From: Bacteroidia bacterium
GTDB lineage: Bacteria > Bacteroidota > Bacteroidia > Bacteroidales > Azobacteroidaceae
DNA length: 34,994 nt
Reading direction: 5' to 3'
NCBI GenBank assembly: GCA_025999115.1
Contig: BNWW01000022.1
Location: 1-34,994 of the forward strand
In this document: piece by piece, positions 1 to 7,730 of the stretch
Numbering within the stretch: position 1 is the first letter of the stretch
How the letters are laid out: every line of letters starts with the position of its first letter
Made by a program: the position numbers and the translations under genes
Notes under the pieces: model-generated
Database searches by the model: none
Told to the model about the DNA's origin: nothing
What the model saw: only the letters and a program-made list of their open reading frames with translations

Positions 1-2
1 CG

Positions 3-2822
3 TTGAGCATACCCGACAACGCCACTACACTTGTGGTTCGCTATTTAGGAACAAAAGATCAGGAAGTAGCCGCAGGTAGCAACCTGAACATTGTGTTGAA
101 GGCTGCAGACACTTCATTGGATGAAGTGATCATCGTAGGTTACGGTACTACCACCCGTGAAGGGAAAACAGGTGCGGTAGGTGTCGTGAAAGGCGCAGAA
201 ATTGCCGAAGCTCCTGTGGTTTCGCTCGATAAAGCGTTGAGCGGTAAAATTGCCGGTGTGTCCATTACATCTTCTTCCGGACAACCGGGTGCAGGTTCCG
301 ATATTCGTATTCGCGGTACATCCTCTATCAATGCAGGAAATAACCCTTTGTGGGTGGTGGACGGAATTCCTGTAATTACAGGTAATACCAACGACTTTTT
401 GAATACCGGTAATGCGCTTGCATCGTTGAATCCCAATGATATTGAAAACATCACGGTATTAAAAGATGCTGCCGCCGCCTCTATTTACGGTAGCCGCGCT
501 GCAAACGGCGTTATTTTGGTTACTACAAAAAGCGGCAAAGAAGGTCGAACCAGTTTTTCGGCTCGCGCCAAATTTGGTACTTCGTGGTTGGCAAACGACA
601 ATAATTTCGGTATCATGAGCGCCGATCAACTGCTTGCTTACCAACGGGATGCTGTTGTGAATGCCGGTGGAAACCCGGATAATCCGACCGGTACATATTA
701 CCGTCCCAAGGAATTATTGAGTCGTCCGCTTACCAATTGGATGGATCAACTGACCCGTTTGGGAAATATTCAGGAATATGAAATCAACGCATCAGGCAGC
801 AATGCGAAAGGAAAATATTATTCTTCGCTGAGTTATAATAAAACAGACGGTGTATTCTACGGAGTAGATTTGAATAAAATAACCGGCCGCCTCAACGCCG
901 ACTATAAACTCACAAATACCTTGGAAACCGGCGCTCGCGTTAATTTGACTTATATGGAAGGAAATGACGTACCGATGCAATCGCTCTACTATTCAAACCC
1001 GGCATTTGCAGGTATGATGATTTTGCCATGGACACCTGCGTATGATAACGAAGGCAAACACAATGTAAATATCGGCGAAAACAGTAATACCAACCCGCGT
1101 GCTACCGCCGAATACGATGATCAATTCGGCAAAGCCTATCAGTTGTTGGGAAATATTTATTTGCAATGGAAACCCATCAAGCAAGTAACCTTGAAAACAA
1201 CCAACGCCATCGAAACCGTAAATGGCGAAGGCCGTCGCTATTGGTCGCCCGAAATAAACTCCGGCAATGCTACGCTGCAAACGACAATGAATAAATATAT
1301 GCAACTTACTTCGTCGAACACTGCCGAATACAAGGATAAATTGTTTGACGACCACGATGTTCGGGTATTACTCGGACAGGAAGCCATGAGAAACACCGGT
1401 TCTTATCAATTCGTTTATGCTCCCGGTGTAAACCCTGATATACCTTATATTCAAACAGCTACACCCGGTGGAGTAGAAGGCGAGCAAGCATATAGCGCCG
1501 AAACATTGTTGTCTTATTTCGGTATTTTGGATTACAGCTACAGCGACAAATACTTCTTGCAAGCATCTTTGCGTTTGGATGGCAGTTCATTGTTCGGTAG
1601 CGATAACCAATGGGGTACTTTCTATTCGGTCGGTTTATCGTGGAACCTCCACAGAGAAAACTTTTTACGCGATGTTGATTTTCTTAACTTGTTGAAATTG
1701 CGTGCCAGTTACGGACTCAACGGTAATAACAACATTCTCCCTTACCGGGCCTACGGAGTTTATGCCAGCGCTGCCTACAACGGAGCTACCGGTATGCGCC
1801 CCTCTCGTCCGGCAAACCCGAATCTTTCGTGGGAAGTGAACGGTACTTGGAACGTAGGGCTTGATTTTACCCTCTTTGATAAATTAAACGGTAATGTCGA
1901 TTTGTATAAACGCACAACCACCGGTATGCTTTTGGATAAAAATGTGCCGCAAACCACCGGTTTTTCTACCAACTTCCTCAATATCGGTTCGCTGGAAAAC
2001 AGAGGGATTGAAATACAGTTGGATTACGACATTATCAAAACAAACGAATTTAAATGGAGTGTGGGTGGAAATATCGCCTTCAACCGATCTAAAATTCTTG
2101 ACCTCGGCGATAATACCGAAATCGGGTATGTTATTCCCCTTACCGATCCTAATAACGGTGGCGACCCGGAAGGTCGTTTGAGACATATTGTAGGCAACTC
2201 ACTTTTTACTTTCCGCTTATTCGATTACGCAGGAGTAGACCCAACCAATGGCGATGCTTTGTGGTATGATCAAGCAGGTAACTTGACTACCGATTACAAC
2301 AAGGCGCGTTATAACTACGATTATTCGCCCGAACCGAAATTTATCGGTGGTTTCAATACCAGTCTGTCGTGGAACGGAATCCAATTGGGTGCATTCTTCG
2401 AATACAAGGGCGGTAATCATGTTATGCTGATTGAAAAACGCTACTTGGAATCGGATGGCAATCAAATGAATAACAATCAGGTAATTACCGCGATGAACTA
2501 TTGGAAAAACCCCGGCGATACGGGTGTGAATCCTAAACCGGTGGCAGGAAACTCTACCAACAGTTATAGTTTCGGATCGACACGTTTCCTTCAAAAAGGC
2601 GATTACCTGCGCGTGAAAGATATTACATTATCCTATACTTTCCCCAAAAAATTGCTTGACAAAGCGAAAATCGGAGGAGCTAAAGTATATGTGAGCGCAC
2701 AAAATATTTACACATTCCATGATGTGGATTGGTGGGATCCCGAACGCGGCATTGACGGTATCGGATACGGTGTTTACCCAATGACAAAAGCATTTGTCGG
2801 CGGACTTGAATTATCGTTTTAA
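3..2822 (+). CDS. SusC/RagA-family TonB-dependent outer-membrane transporter, 5'-truncated by the window edge
   Basis: Outer-membrane importer that, with its SusD partner, takes up oligosaccharides or peptides using TonB energy. About 939 residues are visible. The frame is already open at the first bases, and the TTG at 3 is an internal codon rather than a credible start, so the signal peptide and most of the N-terminal carboxypeptidase-D-like domain lie upstream. Visible landmarks are the end of that domain, a TonB-box-like DEVIIVGYG (residues 40-48), the plug with the family motifs IRIRGTSS and WVVDGIPV (about residues 101-123), and a long beta-barrel ending in aromatic FVGGLELSF, as expected for a final barrel strand. 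susD follows after 36 bp, so the two are co-transcribed. The substrate cannot be read from sequence. The nearby secreted protease and lack of glycoside hydrolases favour peptides (inference). The family call is very secure. Confidence 0.97.
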   Translation: MSIPDNATTLVVRYLGTKDQEVAAGSNLNIVLKAADTSLDEVIIVGYGTTTREGKTGAVGVVKGAEIAEAPVVSLDKALSGKIAGVSITSSSGQPGAGSDIRIRGTSSINAGNNPLWVVDGIPVITGNTNDFLNTGNALASLNPNDIENITVLKDAAAASIYGSRAANGVILVTTKSGKEGRTSFSARAKFGTSWLANDNNFGIMSADQLLAYQRDAVVNAGGNPDNPTGTYYRPKELLSRPLTNWMDQLTRLGNIQEYEINASGSNAKGKYYSSLSYNKTDGVFYGVDLNKITGRLNADYKLTNTLETGARVNLTYMEGNDVPMQSLYYSNPAFAGMMILPWTPAYDNEGKHNVNIGENSNTNPRATAEYDDQFGKAYQLLGNIYLQWKPIKQVTLKTTNAIETVNGEGRRYWSPEINSGNATLQTTMNKYMQLTSSNTAEYKDKLFDDHDVRVLLGQEAMRNTGSYQFVYAPGVNPDIPYIQTATPGGVEGEQAYSAETLLSYFGILDYSYSDKYFLQASLRLDGSSLFGSDNQWGTFYSVGLSWNLHRENFLRDVDFLNLLKLRASYGLNGNNNILPYRAYGVYASAAYNGATGMRPSRPANPNLSWEVNGTWNVGLDFTLFDKLNGNVDLYKRTTTGMLLDKNVPQTTGFSTNFLNIGSLENRGIEIQLDYDIIKTNEFKWSVGGNIAFNRSKILDLGDNTEIGYVIPLTDPNNGGDPEGRLRHIVGNSLFTFRLFDYAGVDPTNGDALWYDQAGNLTTDYNKARYNYDYSPEPKFIGGFNTSLSWNGIQLGAFFEYKGGNHVMLIEKRYLESDGNQMNNNQVITAMNYWKNPGDTGVNPKPVAGNSTNSYSFGSTRFLQKGDYLRVKDITLSYTFPKKLLDKAKIGGAKVYVSAQNIYTFHDVDWWDPERGIDGIGYGVYPMTKAFVGGLELSF

Positions 2823-2858
2823 TAATCAGCTATTAGTAAATTTGTAAAAATAAAGAAT

Positions 2859-4289
2859 ATGAAAAATAAAATTATAATCGTTTTTGCAGCAATAACATTG
2901 TTGTTTACGGCTTGTAAGGATTTTCTTGTCGAGGAACCCGTTATGTCGCAAAGCACCGAACTTACGCTTTCCTCTTATGATGGATTAAACAACGCTACGG
3001 TGGGCGCCTACGCTCCCTTGGTTTCCCCCAACTGGTATGGTGCATCGTTTGTTCTCGACGCTGAAATGCGTAGTGGAAACGGATACCGCAATGTGGATAA
3101 AAATTCGGGACGTTATACCGTTCCTTACGATTTGAATTATACATCAACCTCTACTCCGGCTTTGTGGGGTACCGCTTATTATGTAATTTCGGAAGTAAAT
3201 AACGTATTAGATAACTTGGCCGGTAAAACCGGCAACGGTGTCACGCAACAGGATTTGGATAATTTGCAAGCGGAATGTTTGTTCCTGCGTGCTTTGGCTC
3301 ACTTCGACTTGGTACGCACGTATGCCAAACAATACACAATTGATAAAACCGCGTTGGGTGTTCCCTACCTTTTTCACACCGATCCTGCCGCATTTCCTGC
3401 CAGAGACAACGTGGAAACGGTCTATAACAACATTCTTGCAGATCTGATCGCTGCCGAAGGCCTGATTGCTGCCGATTATTTCCGTCTGGAAGTTACCGAC
3501 GCCAAATCGGTAGTAAGCAAACTCGCCATTCAGGCATTGCTGTCGAGAGTATATCTTTATATGGGAGAGTGGCAAAATGCAGCCGACTATGCTACTACCG
3601 TAATCGAGAGTGAAGAATATTCGCTCTGGAAAGCAGATGAATATGCCGCTGTGTATAAAGAAGATGCACCCAAAGGCGGAGAAGTAATATTTGAAGTCTA
3701 TGGTATCAAATCCAATACTTACGATGGATATTGGGATGCGATTACATGGGAAACAAGCGCTGAAAAAGATGGGTATTCCGATTGCGCAGCAAGCAACGAC
3801 TTGATTTCGCTTTATGCCGACGGCGATGTACGTGGAAAACTGTTTGTTAATAATCCGGATCATCCAACTACTTATTGGACAACCAAATATGCCGGAAAAG
3901 ATAAAGGTCGTCCCGACGTAAGCAATACCATTGTACTTCGTTTGAGCGAAATGTATCTCAACCGGGCAGAAGCGCTTTCGCACGGAGCAACTATCAGCGG
4001 AACTACTGTTCTGGCAGATATAAATGCGATTCGCGGACAACGCGGTGCGGACCTTTACGACAATCCTGCCGCAGTGGATGTATTATTGGAACGTCGCTTG
4101 GAACTTGCATGGGAAGGACATTTCTGGTACGACCTTGCCCGCACCAACGGTAGCGTTACCCGCACACATTACAGTGGTTCGGAAACCAACCGGAATGTTC
4201 CTGCCGGTAGCAAATATTGGGTATTACCGATCAATAAACGAGAATTGGATGTGAATTCGAGTCTCAAACAGAATCCGGGATACGAATAA
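2859..4289 (+). CDS. SusD/RagB-family surface lipoprotein
   Basis: Surface-exposed substrate-binding lid that pairs with the SusC transporter. The 476-residue protein has a lipoprotein signal peptide with lipobox LFTAC (Cys19), the family N-terminal stretch 'CKDFLVEEP', a helical TPR-like core, and the characteristic C-terminal segment around 'LRLSEMYLNRAEAL' followed by 'ERRLELAWEGHFWYDLAR', which is diagnostic of SusD/RagB. Length is normal for the family. It begins 36 bp after susC and is followed 40 bp later by a lipoprotein gene, as in typical SusCD operons. A hypothetical upstream TAAATTTG at 2837-2844 lacks a matching -33 element, so I treat the gene as part of the susC transcript. The ligand is unknown, and either a peptide or a glycan is possible. 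Confidence 0.96.
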   Translation: MKNKIIIVFAAITLLFTACKDFLVEEPVMSQSTELTLSSYDGLNNATVGAYAPLVSPNWYGASFVLDAEMRSGNGYRNVDKNSGRYTVPYDLNYTSTSTPALWGTAYYVISEVNNVLDNLAGKTGNGVTQQDLDNLQAECLFLRALAHFDLVRTYAKQYTIDKTALGVPYLFHTDPAAFPARDNVETVYNNILADLIAAEGLIAADYFRLEVTDAKSVVSKLAIQALLSRVYLYMGEWQNAADYATTVIESEEYSLWKADEYAAVYKEDAPKGGEVIFEVYGIKSNTYDGYWDAITWETSAEKDGYSDCAASNDLISLYADGDVRGKLFVNNPDHPTTYWTTKYAGKDKGRPDVSNTIVLRLSEMYLNRAEALSHGATISGTTVLADINAIRGQRGADLYDNPAAVDVLLERRLELAWEGHFWYDLARTNGSVTRTHYSGSETNRNVPAGSKYWVLPINKRELDVNSSLKQNPGYE

Positions 4290-4329
4290 TTGATTGATGT
4301 TTTAATCTGTAATAATAAAAGAAAAATAT

Positions 4330-5205
4330 ATGAGAAAGATAATATTATTTGTAAGCATATTAGCGGGCATGACATTTTTCACTGCCTGCGAATTGAACGA
4401 TTCTCCCGTGTTTGACGATGCGAATGCTTTTGTAGCATTTACTTCCGAAACTCTTCCGGTAAAAGAAGATGCGGGTACTTTCGATATTTCTGTTCGTCTC
4501 TCTTCGTTAAAACCGATAGCTACTACTATCTCTTTCGAGATAATGGACAGTACGGCTGTTCAAGGTGTGGATTTTGAATTGGACGGAGGTGCAAGCATTC
4601 TGACTTTCGACGGTACAAATCCGGTTCAAAATATCAAGTTTAATATTTTACCGCATATCGGTGAATTTACAGGCGACCTTGTTTTCGGAGTGAGAATAAC
4701 AAGTAGCGGTAGCGTAAATGCCGGTAGTATGGATACCGTTTATGTAACCATTAACGATATCGACCATCCGTTGGCATTCATCTTGGGCGATTTTAATGCT
4801 ACGGCTACGAGCTATTTCAACGGTGCGCAAACATGGACAGTTACTTTATCGAAAGACGTTTCCGATGTAACGAAAGTTTGGATAACCAATTTGGTAGCGG
4901 GTGGCTCACATCCAAAATCACCGGTTTATGGCTTGGTAAATGAAGAAAAGACAGAAATTAAAATTCCTGTCGGTCAAGTAATAAATTCCGAAAATACGTC
5001 GTATGATGTTATTTTGGAAGGTTTCTTCGGACCGGACGGAGCATCGGATATACCTGCCGGCGAATCAATTACTGGTTTAATAGATCCCGATGGCACCATT
5101 CATATTCAAGATGAATTTGGCAGTCATGCCTATCAGAAAGGTACTAAGACTTCGGCAGGTTGGTATAATATCTTCGTAGCCGATGGTGTATTTGTGAAAA
5201 AATAA
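4330..5205 (+). CDS. SusCD-associated lipoprotein with Calx-beta-like domain and a C-terminal shared module
   Basis: Predicted surface lipoprotein of 291 residues, probably a ligand-binding accessory of the adjacent SusCD complex (inference from context). The signal peptide ends in lipobox FFTAC (Cys20). Residues about 30-150 resemble the Calx-beta/DUF4843-like beta-sandwich found in SusE-position lipoproteins ('AGTFDISVRLS', 'VQGVDFEL', 'VYVTINDID'). Residues about 153-289 form a second beta-rich module beginning 'GDFNATATSYFNG' and ending 'GWYNIFVADGVFV'. This module recurs, with high DNA similarity, inside the T9SS cargo encoded at 7731-9848. The gene sits between susD and a second lipoprotein gene. 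No enzyme motif is visible. Lipoprotein status is secure; the molecular function is not known. Confidence 0.85.
   Translation: MRKIILFVSILAGMTFFTACELNDSPVFDDANAFVAFTSETLPVKEDAGTFDISVRLSSLKPIATTISFEIMDSTAVQGVDFELDGGASILTFDGTNPVQNIKFNILPHIGEFTGDLVFGVRITSSGSVNAGSMDTVYVTINDIDHPLAFILGDFNATATSYFNGAQTWTVTLSKDVSDVTKVWITNLVAGGSHPKSPVYGLVNEEKTEIKIPVGQVINSENTSYDVILEGFFGPDGASDIPAGESITGLIDPDGTIHIQDEFGSHAYQKGTKTSAGWYNIFVADGVFVKK
4786..5196 (+). repeat. Copy 1 of a duplicated ~410-bp coding module
   Basis: This stretch encodes the C-terminal module of the lipoprotein. It matches 9111-9518 almost residue for residue over segments such as 'KVWITNLVAGGS', 'NEEKTEIKIPVGQ' and 'DPDGTIHIQDEFGS', and at DNA level over long near-identical blocks. 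The flanking protein sequences of the two genes are unrelated. This indicates a relatively recent intralocus duplication or gene conversion of one domain. Confidence 0.88.
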
Positions 5206-5237
5206 AATTCTTAATAAACAATTAAATTTTAAGAAAT

Positions 5238-6938
5238 ATGAAAAATTATTTAGCATATCTTACAGTCTTCGCGGCAATATTTGCCGCCGGCTGTACCGAT
5301 TTCGGAGAAGAAAAACAACTGACTTTGCCCGATGCGCCGGCAGTTGAAATATCCAACATCGTTGCCGAAGAAGCAGGCGACAGTATTACATTTACGGTAG
5401 CGCCCGCCGCCGGAGCAGGATACTACTCGTGGGTGGTAGTGGAAGAAGAAGTGGCCGACTCGACCCTCTCGGCCGACCTGATTCTTAAAAAATTAGTAAC
5501 AGGAGTAGCAAGCGGTATCGCCAATTATGCGGTTACGCCGGATACAATTGTGGGTGTAAGTAAATTGACACCGTTTACGGTATATCAAATTTACGCTGTT
5601 GTGGCAACCCCCGATGGTGTTGTAAGTCCCGTAACAATTGCCAAGATCCGCACGCTCGACGACGGTAGCAGACCTACTCCGGAAGATGTAGACATTGCCG
5701 ATACAACCGTTACGCTTGTTTTCCACGAACCCTTGCAATTGGGCGCCGGAAAAGTTTTCGTATCGTATTTTGCTAACAATACGCTCGACGAGGATGCAGA
5801 AGGTTACTTGATTGTGCCGTCGGGAGCCGAAAGTTTCAATCCGCAGGATATTGAAATTTCCGCAGAAGCATTGTCGATAGACGGCAACGCATTGATTATC
5901 GAATTGCCTAACGCACCCGCCGGAGCATACGCAAGTATTACCTACGAAGAAGGTGCGGTAACTGACTTGGAAGGCAACTTGGTTAACGCTTTTACCGCAA
6001 AAGCCGATACACTTATCAAAGGCGAGCCTTCGCGTGGTATTACTGTTCATCTTGCCAACAAAGCATGGGCATTGGATAGCGAAGTGGAAGAACTCACTAC
6101 CTTTGCCAAATGGGATGACTTGATCATTTCCGCTATACCGGAAGAAGGTATTACAGTTGCTAAAACAGTGGCTACTGTTGTTCCGACAGTAACTTACAAA
6201 CAACCCGGTAAAACTACCACGGTAAATGTTACAGCTTGGGGTTCGATAGCCGGAACTCCTGCATTCCTTTTGCCCGAAGAACCGGCACGCGGCGCCACTG
6301 TTGATCTCAATGTTCCCGCCGGAGCTTACGAAGATGTGTATGGAAACACCAGCAAAGCATTGGCGATAGAAGACAGTTATCTTTACAGTTACGGATATAC
6401 ATTGGATGATATTGTGGGAACTTACGAAATCGCAGGCATCAGTGCAAGTACCGGAGCGCCAATCGCACCCGAAACGATAATAATCGTTGCAGATGAAGGT
6501 GGCGATGAAGGCGCCTTGATTATCAAAAATTTGGCAAAAAATATTACCGGAGAAGATTCGGAAGTGATAGCTGTTTTCGACTCTGTTGCAGGAACATTAA
6601 CTGTTCCCGACTGGCAAATTTTGGCAGTTGATTGGACACATCCTTCTGCCGGCATTACCGCCGATGCCTTCTTTTCTTCCTCCGCTTCACTTGAAATAGT
6701 GTTCGCGGTAACTTCAGCGGGTAAAATTACATCTGCTAATGAACCGTGGGGATATTATTTTGCTAAAGATGAAACTGGAAGTTACCATGGATGGTTGAGA
6801 ACGTATGACCCATCGTCCGCATGGACACGCACATCAACCAATACATCGAATTCGTCAGGCGTAAAAGCGAAAGTAAAAGCGGCAACGCAGAAAAATGTAA
6901 AACAATTTTTGAAACATAAAAAAGTATTTGTTAAATAA
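5238..6938 (+). CDS. Large multidomain surface lipoprotein, SusCD-associated
   Basis: A 566-residue predicted lipoprotein with lipobox FAAGC (Cys19), the last gene of the susCD operon before the terminator at 6961. Residues about 30-140 look like a fibronectin type III fold ('AAGAGYYSWVVVEEE', 'LTPFTVYQIYAVVATPDG'). Residues about 145-255 and 260-380 resemble bacterial Ig-like SbsA domains ('LPNAPAGAYASITYEEGAVTD', 'VPAGAYEDVYGN'). Residues about 390-530 form a C-terminal beta-rich domain of the kind found in Bacteroidota surface lipoproteins ('DDIVGTYEIAG'). The last 30 residues are strongly basic ('KAKVKAATQKNVKQFLKHKK'), which is unusual for a surface protein. No catalytic motif is seen. 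A binding or scaffold role next to SusCD is inferred. Domain labels are by pattern only. Confidence 0.82.
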   Translation: MKNYLAYLTVFAAIFAAGCTDFGEEKQLTLPDAPAVEISNIVAEEAGDSITFTVAPAAGAGYYSWVVVEEEVADSTLSADLILKKLVTGVASGIANYAVTPDTIVGVSKLTPFTVYQIYAVVATPDGVVSPVTIAKIRTLDDGSRPTPEDVDIADTTVTLVFHEPLQLGAGKVFVSYFANNTLDEDAEGYLIVPSGAESFNPQDIEISAEALSIDGNALIIELPNAPAGAYASITYEEGAVTDLEGNLVNAFTAKADTLIKGEPSRGITVHLANKAWALDSEVEELTTFAKWDDLIISAIPEEGITVAKTVATVVPTVTYKQPGKTTTVNVTAWGSIAGTPAFLLPEEPARGATVDLNVPAGAYEDVYGNTSKALAIEDSYLYSYGYTLDDIVGTYEIAGISASTGAPIAPETIIIVADEGGDEGALIIKNLAKNITGEDSEVIAVFDSVAGTLTVPDWQILAVDWTHPSAGITADAFFSSSASLEIVFAVTSAGKITSANEPWGYYFAKDETGSYHGWLRTYDPSSAWTRTSTNTSNSSGVKAKVKAATQKNVKQFLKHKKVFVK

Positions 6939-6960
6939 CAGAAGTCAATTATCAAATTAA

Positions 6961-7004
6961 AATCAAAAGGGTGTTCTTTTTCGGAGTACCCTTTTGATTA
7001 TTTT
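6961..7004 (+). terminator. Rho-independent terminator closing the susCD operon
   Basis: Arms 6961-6972 and 6988-6999 are perfectly complementary over 12 bp (aatcaaaagggt/acccttttgatt). They can extend inward with G-T and further pairs to 6977/6983, leaving a short T-rich loop. A T-rich tract follows at 6998-7006. It lies 22 bp after the last lipoprotein stop and 26 bp before the next start. Confidence 0.88.
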
Positions 7005-7030
7005 TAGAAAATCTTAGAATACAAAACAAT

Positions 7031-7699
7031 ATGATACGAAATTTTTTTATTTGCTTTATCGCATTGTGCGCTTCCACGCTCGGATTTGCACAGCATACAA
7101 CTACGATGTGGCCTTACCGGTATGCCGATTTTCAAAACGGAACGGTGTATTTCAAAAACGGGCAAACATTTTCGGCTTCGCTCAACGTGCATTTGCTTAA
7201 AAGTTCGTTGCATTATTTGGAAAAAGAGGTTATCAAAGAAGCTACATCGGCCGATATTGAATCGGTGCAAATCGGTTTCGACAAGTTTCGTATGGTAAAT
7301 AACCAATTGATGTTTCCGATGCTTGGCGACAGTACGGGCTATGTAGCCGAACTTCTTCTGGCCGACTTGGAAGCCTTAACGGAAAGCGGCGGCGCTTACG
7401 GTTCGCCATCGAATGTGCAGGCAACGCGCAAACTATCGTCGTTGGATATTGGCGGCGTGAGCATCGTTAATCATATCGAACTGAAAGAAAAAAAAGGCGA
7501 CGGCTCGTTACTTCCGCTCACAATCAAATATTATATTGTAACGGACAAAGCGGTCTATCCCGCGACACAAAAAGATATAAAATCACGGCTGTCGAAAGAA
7601 GAACAAGCGGCTTTTAAACAATTTGTCAAACAGCATAAAATCAAATGGAAAAAACCGGAATCGCTGGTTGAGTTGTTGGAGTTTTTGAAAGAGAGATAA
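7031..7699 (+). CDS. Secreted protein of unknown function
   Basis: A 222-residue protein with a cleavable signal peptide (hydrophobic residues 4-18, probable cleavage after GFA-Q or thereabouts) and no lipobox, so it is likely periplasmic or exported. I do not recognise the family. The N-terminal half has alternating beta-like segments ('GTVYFKNGQTFSASLNVHLL', 'IESVQIGFDKFRMVNNQL'), reminiscent of small Bacteroidota proteins with curved beta-sheet domains. The C-terminal third is basic and probably helical ('KDIKSRLSKEEQAAFKQF'). It starts 26 bp after a strong terminator, so it should have its own promoter, but I cannot see a good TAnnTTTG match upstream. A T9SS cargo gene follows after 31 bp. 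Confidence 0.75.
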   Translation: MIRNFFICFIALCASTLGFAQHTTTMWPYRYADFQNGTVYFKNGQTFSASLNVHLLKSSLHYLEKEVIKEATSADIESVQIGFDKFRMVNNQLMFPMLGDSTGYVAELLLADLEALTESGGAYGSPSNVQATRKLSSLDIGGVSIVNHIELKEKKGDGSLLPLTIKYYIVTDKAVYPATQKDIKSRLSKEEQAAFKQFVKQHKIKWKKPESLVELLEFLKER

Positions 7700-7730
7700 A
7701 ACAAGGGTGAAATACTAAATTACAATCATC

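Noticed and set aside
3..5. TTG at the start of the window as the susC start codon
   Set aside because: The protein lacks a signal peptide and most of its N-terminal domain from that point, so the gene continues upstream.
2837..2844. TAAATTTG before susD as a separate promoter
   Set aside because: No TTTG lies 19-21 bp upstream, and the gene is 36 bp from susC in an operon arrangement.
3207..4040. Long minus-strand open frame opposite susD
   Set aside because: Shadow of a gene with strong family homology on the + strand; the translated product is low-complexity and family-less.
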